Assembly (NCBI GenBank): GCA_946186495.1
Contig: CAMHNQ010000006.1
Location: 1 to 64,000 of the forward strand
DNA: 64,000 nucleotides
Direction: 5' to 3'
From: an uncultured Bacteroidales bacterium
GTDB lineage: Bacteria > Bacteroidota > Bacteroidia > Bacteroidales > WCHB1-69
The position numbers and the translations under genes are program-made. Position 1 is the stretch's first letter. Every line of letters begins with the position of its first letter. Shown here piece after piece: positions 37,401-44,326 of this stretch. The notes below the pieces were generated by a model. The model was not told where the DNA came from. It searched no databases and saw nothing but the letters and a program-made list of their open reading frames with translations.

Positions 37401-37695
37401 GGAGGTAGTTATGGGGAATTTCCTCCACTTTCCGCACACCGTCGGCGAGGGTGACGCAGATGCGTTTCACCTCACCGTCAACCAACATCTCGCACGCACC
37501 ACACTTGCCGATGCCGCAGTCCATGCTGCGCTCGCGGCCCTTCAAGCTGTGGCTGTGAATGGGGAAACCTGCCTGGTGCAGGGCGGCCGCGATAGTGTAA
37601 CCTTTCGCGGCCTTCACTTGCTGACCCTTGTATTCAAAGGTCGTGATATCCCTTTCGGGAATATCCAAGATAGGATGATGTAAAATCGGATACAT
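34468..37695 (-). CDS. Five-module Fe-S/FAD oxidoreductase (HcnABC/amino-acid dehydrogenase-like fusion)
   Basis: 1075 residues in one chain. Module 1 (about 1-100) is a [2Fe-2S] ferredoxin-like domain with C60, C65, C68 and C80. Module 2 (about 110-430) is an FAD/NAD(P) oxidoreductase with Rossmann loops VAIIGAGPAGLA and LTIGAGNIGY. Module 3 is a pair of ferredoxin-type cysteine sets (CNPCTFACPQGAI, CIGCMKCVNHCPG). Module 4 is a BFD-like [2Fe-2S] domain (VCHCDDVN ... GPCRGKRC). Module 5 (about 690-1075) is a D-amino-acid oxidase-type FAD domain (DVFVAGGGITGSGL). Separate proteins with modules 1, 2+4 and 5 form hydrogen cyanide synthase HcnABC and octopine, nopaline and proline/hydroxyproline dehydrogenases. 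The substrate is probably an amino or imino acid. Cyanide formation should not be assumed. Confidence 0.88.
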   Translation of the reverse strand: MYPILHHPILDIPERDITTFEYKGQQVKAAKGYTIAAALHQAGFPIHSHSLKGRERSMDCGIGKCGACEMLVDGEVKRICVTLADGVRKVEEIPHNYLPETDNKSHAAPKVYKTEVAIIGAGPAGLACREQLNKFGIPNIVIDNNDRIGGQFTMQTHQFFFFEKEQKYGGMRGFDIAKTLAGDDHAGILLNSTVWDILEGKRVAAKNMEDGNLFFVDANFLVVATGAFPFMPTFENDDLPGVYTAAVVQKMMNLQHTLLGKRILTIGAGNIGYLTSYQAVQAGAKVVAIVEAMDHEGGFPVQANRVRRLSIPIITSHTLLKAIPNEDHTGVIGAVIAECKNFQPVPGTEQVIQDIDLINICTGLKPDNLILEKGKVTFGLNTYGIGDATRVGEGTCAVLRGKQAALEIAQALNVRFNYDDYLAVTKDYADSQQHPVRVLDKPNRPCGDRLQKPFVMADCLYGFACNPCTFACPQGAITKIATNHVPQIDYDKCIGCMKCVNHCPGLALFGYNIPKNWLFLPFEYDAEENAEVYLVDDNGQKVGEGIIEKITKGANKTHVARVKAVDVSGETLMSVTGFILKENYPEPLNWQKPGTKEEDPAFVCHCDDVNIETILAAVKGKKIISVDELKHITRIGMGPCRGKRCIPRVKLLLAGHGVEVVGDATPRGPLSSQLNIGELCPSDQPEIFVTNVNGHPTKKVECDVFVAGGGITGSGLFRYFAEAGKKVVLCNAERGSSWRCIGGGRPSFSVPEIADIAEHNRAIFEEIQKVTNINYKPTRYVGFAHDEANYKALEKSLEWSDGYMVDKKDFVKEVSPYFNPNLNTYQAACITNACWQATPGPTINYIRNIAIGHGGVLLEDTQLIEVRKTAKGFMALVKTHDKQYVEYHCEHFVNSLGPSANKFAEQLGMYLGLYPIKHQAFITHRLPMLGKDGDSLDMLIDRRKYKGFSAVYGQQFAETGQIIGCASPATEQLQAGKELKYNTQDFLQVCAEMFIDWIPQLKNVSFQATWAGYYTEPRYIVDPEHGLLVGMRGHGFMLGQYLAKIYVDKYLGKEAPSYMSRLAISGDGLSENAFQ

Positions 37696-37753
37696 GATTC
37701 TTGTTCTTATATTATTGGATATTGAATGTTGTTGATTCCAAAATTACAAATCG

Positions 37754-37761
37754 CAAAGATA
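37754..37761 (-). promoter_or_regulatory. Oxidoreductase promoter -7 box
   Basis: Minus strand TATCTTTG followed by CG, 59 nt upstream of the start. Confidence 0.68.
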
Positions 37762-37986
37762 GTTTTTTTTTAGAAGCTCAATCAAAGATTTTCAAAAATA
37801 TGACAGGATGCCGCAGCCATCCGGCAATCGGCTAAAACAGGGCAAAAACACATTGCAAAACACAAAATTTGCCAATCGATTGATTAGCAAATATCTGCAG
37901 CTTTTCGCATCGCACGTGAAAGATAATCTCTTGCGCGGTATCGGGAAAACTGCTGAGAGATTGCACGGGATTGTCGAATAATTTTG

Positions 37987-37994
37987 TATTTTTG
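37987..37994 (+). promoter_or_regulatory. Lipoprotein promoter -7 box
   Basis: TATTTTTG followed by CCG, 38 nt upstream of the lipoprotein start. Confidence 0.72.
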
Positions 37995-38032
37995 CCGTTC
38001 GAAATTTGTATCACCAAAAATTATAACAAAAA

Positions 38033-38500
38033 ATGAAAAAGATTCTTCCGATTCTGTTGGTTGCCGTCCTTGCACTGACTGGCTGCCAGAACAAAAATCA
38101 GTATGCCGGAACTTACTCTGGCAATTTCACCTTCTTCAAGTTCAACACCATGGACATCACGCAACAAGCAGCAAACTCTGACAACAAGCAGGGTAAGATG
38201 CTGTTTGTCACCAACCCGTTGACGAACGGCCTGTTTCTCTACAGTGTCGTCCCGCTCAACTCCGTCTCCCCGGAACAATATGTCTCCAACAGCGGTCTTT
38301 TAGACTATCTTGATGTGCTGCTACAGAGCATTGGTTATCAAAACAGCATTTACAATGCTGCTACAGAGCAAATTAAAAACATTGGCATTACAGTTAATTT
38401 TTCTGGGAATAATGTTCACGCCGAATTGCAGTACGAAATAGAAATCTTGGGTACGGTCAACACCCGTATCACCATCGTCAAATTTGACGGAACCAAATAA
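38033..38500 (+). CDS. Hypothetical lipoprotein
   Basis: 155 residues. A clear lipoprotein signal MKKILPILLVAVLALTGC gives Cys 18 at the lipobox. The rest is a small beta-rich domain beginning YAGTYSGNFTF, reminiscent of the lipocalin-like or DUF4-digit lipoprotein folds of Bacteroidales, but I do not recognise the family. A 15-nt sequence (TGCTGCTACAGAGCA) occurs twice inside, 40 nt apart, and is read in different frames. The MORN protein follows 17 bp later, probably in the same transcript. Confidence 0.8.
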   Translation: MKKILPILLVAVLALTGCQNKNQYAGTYSGNFTFFKFNTMDITQQAANSDNKQGKMLFVTNPLTNGLFLYSVVPLNSVSPEQYVSNSGLLDYLDVLLQSIGYQNSIYNAATEQIKNIGITVNFSGNNVHAELQYEIEILGTVNTRITIVKFDGTK

Positions 38501-38517
38501 CAAACCAACAATTTACA

Positions 38518-40023
38518 ATGAAAAAGTGGACTCTTGGGCTGCTACTCCTTCTCGGATGGGCGTTCTGCCAAGCTCAGGACTCCACTTTTTTGCAATCTGA
38601 CGACTACAAAATATTCCGCTACCCCAACGGCGTGAAATCGAGCGAAGGCCGCCTTGTCGATGGCAAGCCCGATGGTTGGTGGAAATCCTACAATGAAAAC
38701 GGAATCCTCGTCTCCGAGGGCAATCGCAAGCACTTCCTTCTCGACAGTCTTTGGACTTTCTACAACGATGATGCGTCATTACGCATGACTGTATATTACA
38801 AAGAGGACAAAAAGGATGGTGAACAGATTGTGTATCAAAAAGATGAATATACTGTGACACAGTGGCGGCAAGACTCGATTGTCGGCCACGTGAACACCTA
38901 CTATACAAATAATGTATTGAAAAAGACGGTCCCCTACATGAGCGGCCTGCCGCACGGCCTGGCCAAGGAGTTCAACGACACGGGGTTGGTTGTGGCGGTG
39001 ACCAAATACTACCGAGGGGTGCGAGGCCGCCGCGAAGCAATCAACCGCATCGACAAGTTCGGCTTCCGGCAGGGCAGCTGGAAATATTTCTGGGAAAACG
39101 GGAATCTGAAGCAAGAAGCGCAGTACCTTAACGACAAAAAGCACGGATTCTTCAAATACTACGATGAAAACGGAGACTTCCTGTACGTGGAGAAGTACGA
39201 AAACGACCAATTGGTCAAGGATGCCAAGGAAACCAAGGAGCTGGAACGGCGCCGCACATACCACCCAAACGGACAAGTAGCCATCGCAGCTACCTACTAC
39301 AACGGCCGCCCGGACGGCATCCGCCGCGACTTCGACTCCACCGGCAAGATCTTGAACGGCTATCTCTACGAGGACGGATGGCTTCGCTACGAGGGCATCA
39401 CCGACCTCAACGGCCTGCGACAAGGGCTTTGGAAAGAGTACTACCCCACGGGCGAACTCCGTTCCAAGGGCAAATACAAGAACTCAAAGCCTATCGGGGA
39501 GTGGAATTTCTACTTCCAAGACAAAACAATAGAAATCACAGGTAGTTATAATGCAAAAGGACAGAAAACAGGGGAATGGTATTGGTTCTACCCCTCGGGA
39601 GACACCATGGTCGCCGCCAACTACGAAGACGGAGAGCTGGAAGGACGCTATGTGGAATACGACGAGGAGGGACAACCGTTGACAAAAGGAGAGTACCAAG
39701 CGGGGTATGAGGAGGGTGCGTGGATGTACAGAAATGGGGCAACCATCGAATCAGGCCGGTATAGCGGCGGTTTGCGCGATGGCCTCTGGAAATCCTGGTT
39801 CGGCGACGGAAAACTCGCCTCCGAAATCCAATATTCCGACGATGTCCTTGACGGAAAATACGTTCTCTATTGGGAAAATGGCAACATCCGTCTGACTGGA
39901 AAATACGAGAATGGATTGCAAGAAGGGGCTTGGCAACAATATGATGATGAAGGAAATCTATCCATAACTACCTTGTTCAAAGAGGGTAAGGAATTAAAGT
40001 GGAATAACTATACAATAAAATAA
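38518..40023 (+). CDS. Exported MORN-repeat protein (YwqK-like)
   Basis: 501 residues. A signal peptide (1-19, ending FCQAQ) is followed by roughly ten MORN_2-type repeats across the whole protein. Each has the form YYPNGxxxxxGxYxxGxxxGxWxxY, for example YHPNGQVAIAATYYNGRPDG, YYPTGELRSKGKYKN and YWENGNIRLTGKYENG. Such proteins are often auto-named YwqK-family antitoxins, but here the protein is exported and no toxin gene is adjacent, so that name is not supported. It is likely a surface or periplasmic binding scaffold. Confidence 0.85.
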   Translation: MKKWTLGLLLLLGWAFCQAQDSTFLQSDDYKIFRYPNGVKSSEGRLVDGKPDGWWKSYNENGILVSEGNRKHFLLDSLWTFYNDDASLRMTVYYKEDKKDGEQIVYQKDEYTVTQWRQDSIVGHVNTYYTNNVLKKTVPYMSGLPHGLAKEFNDTGLVVAVTKYYRGVRGRREAINRIDKFGFRQGSWKYFWENGNLKQEAQYLNDKKHGFFKYYDENGDFLYVEKYENDQLVKDAKETKELERRRTYHPNGQVAIAATYYNGRPDGIRRDFDSTGKILNGYLYEDGWLRYEGITDLNGLRQGLWKEYYPTGELRSKGKYKNSKPIGEWNFYFQDKTIEITGSYNAKGQKTGEWYWFYPSGDTMVAANYEDGELEGRYVEYDEEGQPLTKGEYQAGYEEGAWMYRNGATIESGRYSGGLRDGLWKSWFGDGKLASEIQYSDDVLDGKYVLYWENGNIRLTGKYENGLQEGAWQQYDDEGNLSITTLFKEGKELKWNNYTIK

Positions 40024-40047
40024 GAACGTTTGCGTTAAAAAAAAACG

Positions 40048-40055
40048 TATTTTTG
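40048..40055 (+). promoter_or_regulatory. Lytic transglycosylase promoter -7 box
   Basis: TATTTTTG followed by GCCCC, leaving a leader of about 105 nt before the ATG at 40167. Confidence 0.65.
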
Positions 40056-40166
40056 GCCCCTCAAAAGTCCAGGCCCACTTTGGGTTTGAATTTAGGGATT
40101 TAGATTGCATTTTACATCCATGGCTTCATAGAGTCGTGGTAGTTGTTTTGTTATAAAATTGAAATT

Positions 40167-41795
40167 ATGAATTATAAAATCATATGTCTCGTTCTGTTGA
40201 TGCTAAGCGGCCTGTTCCGGCTCGCAGCCCAAGAGGAAACCAACTCTCAGGACACCGCCGCCTCCCGAATCGCCAACGAAAGCTTGGAAATATTCACCCG
40301 CAAGGAAATCCGCCTGATGGACTCTCTGCTAAATGTCTGGTATGTGAAACGTGACCTTGCCTCCCAAAACTCTGTCCTCTCCAAACTCACTGACGACACC
40401 ACAAAATACGACAACAACGACTCTTTGATTTTCAAACGCTTGGCCCAAATTGAGACCCCGATTCAAATAGCTTACAACGACAAGGTGAAACGTTTCATTG
40501 AACTCTATTCCGTGCAACGTCAACGCAGTTCGTCCGTGATTTTAGGCTTGGCCCAGTACTATTATCCTTGGATGAAGGCCATATTCGACAAGTACAATCT
40601 TCCGGAAGAACTGGTGTATATCACAATTATCGAATCCGCACTGAACCCAACGGCGGTATCACCGGCAGGGGCAACCGGCATTTGGCAGTTCATGTACGGC
40701 ACAGGCAAACTCTACGGACTGGAGGTCACGTCGTATGTGGATGACCGCCGCGACCCGTACAAGGCAACGGATGCTGCCGCCCGCCACTTCCGGGATCTCT
40801 ACAACATTTTCGGAGATTGGGGGTTGGCCATCTCTGCATACAACTGCGGAGCGGGAAACGTACGTAAAGCCATCCAACGTTCCGGCGGTAAAACAGACTT
40901 CTGGAGCGTTTGCAAGTTCCTGCCCCGTGAAACGCAGAACTATTTCCCGGCCTTTATCGGAGCCATGTACATGATGACCTATCACAACCTTTATGGCATC
41001 CAACCCGCCAAAATCTCTATTCCTTGTGATGTGGACACCCTAATGATCAATAACGAAACACATTTCATGCAAATCGCCAATGTGCTGGACATCAACTATG
41101 ACGAAATCAAGGCCCTTAACCCGCAATACAAAAAGGACATCATACCTGCCTTCAACAAGCCCATGCCGGTGCGCTTGCGCAACAACGACGTGCTGCACTA
41201 CATTGCTTTGATCGACTCCGTCCCGAAATACAACTACGACACCTATTTCAACCTGACCCGGGACCTCAACACCGTAGCTGCGAGCAGCAACACCCTCTCT
41301 GATGACGGCATGATGATTGTGCAGAGAACCCCGAACAAATACCATACGGTGAAGAAAGGCGAAACGTTGGGCAAAATAGCAGCAAAATACGGGACCTCTG
41401 TCAACAACATCAAATCCATGAACCATCTTCGCAGTACAAGCCTCCGCATCGGACAAAGGCTGATGGTGAAGAAAGGCTCCACTGTGAAAGTGCCCAATCC
41501 CAATGCTAAACCGGCAACACAAGATTCCACGAATCAGATTGCCGCACAAACCGCAGATTCGGTATCGACAACAAAAGACAATAGCGGCGAGCATACACCT
41601 GCCAAGCCCCAACCCGAAATCAAACCCGTACAGCATCAGGTCAATTACACTTCCTACACAATCCGGCAGGGTGACACATTGTCTTCCATAGCAAGACGCT
41701 ACGGCACCACAGCCAACGATATAGCCGAATACAACAATCTTACCAACAAAGATGCCATCAGAATCGGCCAAAAACTGAAAATCCCGAAAAAGTAA
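40167..41795 (+). CDS. Membrane-bound lytic murein transglycosylase, MltD-like, with LysM domains
   Basis: 542 residues. A signal peptide ends LFRLAAQ. The SLT domain (about 120-270) has the catalytic Glu 156 in IIESALNP, then AVSPAGATGIWQFM and AYNCGAGNV. At least two LysM domains follow: YHTVKKGETLGKIAAKYGTS (from about 390) and YTIRQGDTLSSIARRYGTT (from about 497, to the C-terminus). A weaker LysM-like segment lies near 300-340. It cleaves peptidoglycan glycan strands with 1,6-anhydro ends. The ATG at 40167 is chosen because it opens the signal peptide; the frame extends upstream to a TTG. Confidence 0.92.
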   Translation: MNYKIICLVLLMLSGLFRLAAQEETNSQDTAASRIANESLEIFTRKEIRLMDSLLNVWYVKRDLASQNSVLSKLTDDTTKYDNNDSLIFKRLAQIETPIQIAYNDKVKRFIELYSVQRQRSSSVILGLAQYYYPWMKAIFDKYNLPEELVYITIIESALNPTAVSPAGATGIWQFMYGTGKLYGLEVTSYVDDRRDPYKATDAAARHFRDLYNIFGDWGLAISAYNCGAGNVRKAIQRSGGKTDFWSVCKFLPRETQNYFPAFIGAMYMMTYHNLYGIQPAKISIPCDVDTLMINNETHFMQIANVLDINYDEIKALNPQYKKDIIPAFNKPMPVRLRNNDVLHYIALIDSVPKYNYDTYFNLTRDLNTVAASSNTLSDDGMMIVQRTPNKYHTVKKGETLGKIAAKYGTSVNNIKSMNHLRSTSLRIGQRLMVKKGSTVKVPNPNAKPATQDSTNQIAAQTADSVSTTKDNSGEHTPAKPQPEIKPVQHQVNYTSYTIRQGDTLSSIARRYGTTANDIAEYNNLTNKDAIRIGQKLKIPKK

Positions 41796-41815
41796 CCCTC
41801 TTCGGGAACTTTTTT
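41782..41815 (+). terminator. Lytic transglycosylase terminator
   Basis: TCCCGAA (41782-41788) pairs with TTCGGGA (41801-41807), followed by CTTTTTTCT. The stop codon lies within the loop. Confidence 0.8.
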
Positions 41816-41880
41816 CTAAGACTTTCCACGGAGCGTCCCTCCGGATAATATTCCCGCCTCACCCTAATTGAAATATTATT

Positions 41881-41888
41881 TAACTTTG
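41881..41888 (+). promoter_or_regulatory. Flippase promoter -7 box
   Basis: TAACTTTG followed by CGCC, 22 nt before the ATG at 41911. Confidence 0.65.
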
Positions 41889-41910
41889 CGCCATCATTTG
41901 ACTGAGAGTT

Positions 41911-43434
41911 ATGGGTATCGTCATCAAACAGAGCATTAAGGGTACCGTTGTAAATTATATCGGCGTGGTCATCGGGTTCATCACCACGTTTTTTGTGGTC
42001 ACGGCCTACCTGACCCAGGAGGAAGTCGGCTTGACCCGTATTCTGATCGATGCCGCCGTGCTGTTCGCCAGTTTTGCCCAGTTAGGTACCGGTGCTTCCA
42101 TCATCCGTTTCTTCCCCTTCTTCAAAAACGAAGAAAAAAAACACCATGGTTTCTTTTTCTGGACATTGATAGTGCCTCTTGTCGGCTTTCTGGTGTTTTT
42201 GGTTGTTGCGAAGCTCTTCCACGGAACCATTATCCAGGCATTCTCAAAAAAGTCAGAACTGTTCCTCAGCTACTATAAGTTCGTCTTCCCTCTGTCGCTG
42301 TTCATGTTATATCAAAGCGTGTTCGAGGCCAACGCCAACGTGCTGATGCGTATTGTGGTGCCAAAGTTTGTGCGCGAAGTCGGCATCCGCATCGGCCTGC
42401 TCCTCGGGTATTTGCTATACGGGTACTGGCACATTCTCAATCTGGATGGACTCGTGACAGTGGTCTGCATCACCTACTTTCTCGCTGCCGTCATCGATTT
42501 CCTATACCTGCTCTCTCTTGGGAAAATCTCCTTCAAACCCGAACTTGGCATTCTCAGCAAACCGCTGTTGAAAGACATTCTTTTCTACACTGTTTTCCTC
42601 CTGCTGAATGCTATCACTGTGAATGTGATGCCCTTACTCAACACTTTCTTCGTCAGTGCAAGCATGGGTTTGGCCTTCACGGGCACATACGCCATCGCCA
42701 ACTACATCGCCACGGTGGTTGAGGTTCCGAACCGCTCCCTCAACGCCATCGTACAGCCTGAAATCTCGGAAGCCATCAAAAACAATGACTACCTTCGCGC
42801 GGAAACACTCTGCAAATCCGTTTCCCTGCACCTGATGCTTTCCAGCACACTGATTCTCTTCTTTATTTGGATCAATATCGACGTGCTGTTCTCGTTATTG
42901 CCCAACGGCGAGAAATACGATGCAGGCAAATCGGTCGTTCTGATTCTCGGCATCGCCAAAATTATCAACTCCACCCTTTTTGTCAGCTCAAGCGCATTGA
43001 ATTATTCAAAACACTATTTCTGGTCACTGATTTTCACCATATTGCTCACCCTTTCGGCAATCTTGCTGAACGTGTTACTGATACCTCGAATCGGGATGGA
43101 CGGGGCCGCCCTCTCCCACTTGATTTCCTATTTTGCCTTTTATCTTTGCCTCCTCTTGATTCTACGTCTCAAATTGGGCATCAGCATTTTCTCGAGAAGC
43201 CAACTCAAAGTGATTATCCTTACCGCCGGACTTGTCTTGCTGAACTTGGCATGGGTACAAATCCTTTCCCCTCTATTTCTAAAGCTGCCTTTCTCATCGA
43301 CAGCCAACGCCCTTTCCGATGCTATTGTCCGCAGCGTATTTCTAATGATGGCCGCAACAGGAGTGTGTTATTTTTGGAACATTTCCGACGACATTAACAG
43401 GATTATCCGCAAGGTGCTGCATATCAAAAAGTAG
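41911..43434 (+). CDS. Polysaccharide flippase (MOP/Wzx-type)
   Basis: 507 residues with about 14 membrane segments over the whole length, MOP exporter superfamily. It opens with GIVIKQSIKGTVVNYIGVVIGFITT and has the paired internal layout of two six-helix halves. It probably flips lipid-linked glycan units across the inner membrane. It is a single-gene unit, with its own promoter and a downstream hairpin, not part of the polysaccharide operon at 47-54 kb. The substrate is unknown. Confidence 0.87.
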   Translation: MGIVIKQSIKGTVVNYIGVVIGFITTFFVVTAYLTQEEVGLTRILIDAAVLFASFAQLGTGASIIRFFPFFKNEEKKHHGFFFWTLIVPLVGFLVFLVVAKLFHGTIIQAFSKKSELFLSYYKFVFPLSLFMLYQSVFEANANVLMRIVVPKFVREVGIRIGLLLGYLLYGYWHILNLDGLVTVVCITYFLAAVIDFLYLLSLGKISFKPELGILSKPLLKDILFYTVFLLLNAITVNVMPLLNTFFVSASMGLAFTGTYAIANYIATVVEVPNRSLNAIVQPEISEAIKNNDYLRAETLCKSVSLHLMLSSTLILFFIWINIDVLFSLLPNGEKYDAGKSVVLILGIAKIINSTLFVSSSALNYSKHYFWSLIFTILLTLSAILLNVLLIPRIGMDGAALSHLISYFAFYLCLLLILRLKLGISIFSRSQLKVIILTAGLVLLNLAWVQILSPLFLKLPFSSTANALSDAIVRSVFLMMAATGVCYFWNISDDINRIIRKVLHIKK

Positions 43435-43462
43435 CGGCATCACAATTTCATTATGATGCCGC
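43434..43462. terminator. Convergent hairpin, possible terminator
   Basis: GCGGCATCA pairs perfectly with TGATGCCGC (9 bp) around an 11-nt loop. It lies between the stops of the flippase and the exonuclease. No U-tract follows, so termination is inferred from position only. Confidence 0.55.
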
Positions 43463-43496
43463 CACGACCGCGAGTTCAAAGCGAATTAGACTACGG

Positions 43497-44324
43497 CTAT
43501 TGTCTCGCAAACTTTTTCTCCAAAGCCACCTCATGGTAGATTTGAGTGATGATTTCTTTCGTATAAAGCGGGAAATCGGCTTTCATCATCCAATCATAAT
43601 AGGCAGGTTCCATCCTGAAGACTTCACTTACCGGACGGTTTTTATGCTTTCCGAAGTTGAATACCGGACGCTGCTGCGAATCCATGACAATGTGGCCGGC
43701 CAAGTCCACTGTTTGACGTTCCGTGGTGAACGCACTCAACGCCTTCACATTATTTTGCACAGGCACCCAAGTCCGTTTGGTCCGGTTGTCGGTGTATTCC
43801 ACGCCTTCATACTTTTCAAGCTGGGCTTTTAAAACCTCATAAGTAGCCTGGGTGTCAGCACTTGCCCGATGGGCATTGGTCAAATCGCCATTGCAGTAGA
43901 ACTTGTAGGCAGCAATCAAATTACGAGGTTCCATCTTATGGAAAATATTCTGGACATCAACCAGATAGCGGTTTCTGAGATCAAAGCGACGGCCGCAGCG
44001 GAGGAATTCTTCCACCAACAACGGCACATCAAACTTGTTGGAGTTGAAACCCGCCAGATCCGCGTCCCCGATAAACGCCATGAGATCGTCGGCCAGCTCC
44101 GCAAAGGTAGGCTTTTCGCGGACATCCTCATCCGTAATGCCATGAATGGCGGAACACTCCTCAGGAATAGGGACACCCGGATTAATCAGTTCCGTTCGGC
44201 TAATCTCCTCCCCGTCAGGCATGACTTTCAGAAAGGAAATCTCCACAATCTTGTCTTTTCCGACATTCAAGCCGGTCGTTTCCAAATCAAAAAAGACCAA
44301 AGGTCTGGTTAAATTGAATTTCAT
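43497..44324 (-). CDS. DEDDh 3'-5' exonuclease (DnaQ-like)
   Basis: 275 residues. The exonuclease domain (about 8-180) has Exo I FFDLETTG (D13, E15), Exo II in LAGFNSNKFDVPLL, and Exo III with His and Asp in NAHRASADTQATYE. The C-terminal ~90 residues include FNFGKHKNRPVSEVFR and YYDWMMKADFP, the quorum/DUF3820-like tail often found on stand-alone Bacteroidota enzymes. It may act in repair or as a proofreading subunit. Its start is 2 bp from the stop of the T9SS cargo gene, so it is last in that operon. Confidence 0.9.
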   Translation of the reverse strand: MKFNLTRPLVFFDLETTGLNVGKDKIVEISFLKVMPDGEEISRTELINPGVPIPEECSAIHGITDEDVREKPTFAELADDLMAFIGDADLAGFNSNKFDVPLLVEEFLRCGRRFDLRNRYLVDVQNIFHKMEPRNLIAAYKFYCNGDLTNAHRASADTQATYEVLKAQLEKYEGVEYTDNRTKRTWVPVQNNVKALSAFTTERQTVDLAGHIVMDSQQRPVFNFGKHKNRPVSEVFRMEPAYYDWMMKADFPLYTKEIITQIYHEVALEKKFARQ

Positions 44325-44326
44325 AT

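Larger units (their letters stand above)
37696..38032. other. 337-bp divergent intergenic region
   Basis: It holds the two divergent promoters listed separately and an AT-rich spacer with a 10-bp perfect palindrome CAATCGATTG (37873-37882). No credible gene or RNA is seen. Confidence 0.7.

Noticed and set aside
36637..37683. 348-codon plus-strand frame opposite the oxidoreductase
   Set aside because: Antisense shadow in a G+C-rich gene with low-complexity translation.
34468..37695. Hydrogen cyanide synthase call
   Set aside because: Domain similarity to HcnABC is shared by many amino-acid dehydrogenases. Nothing in the sequence shows cyanide production.
38518..40023. YwqK-type antitoxin call for the MORN protein
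   Set aside because: It has a signal peptide and no adjacent toxin; the repeat family alone does not support toxin-antitoxin function.
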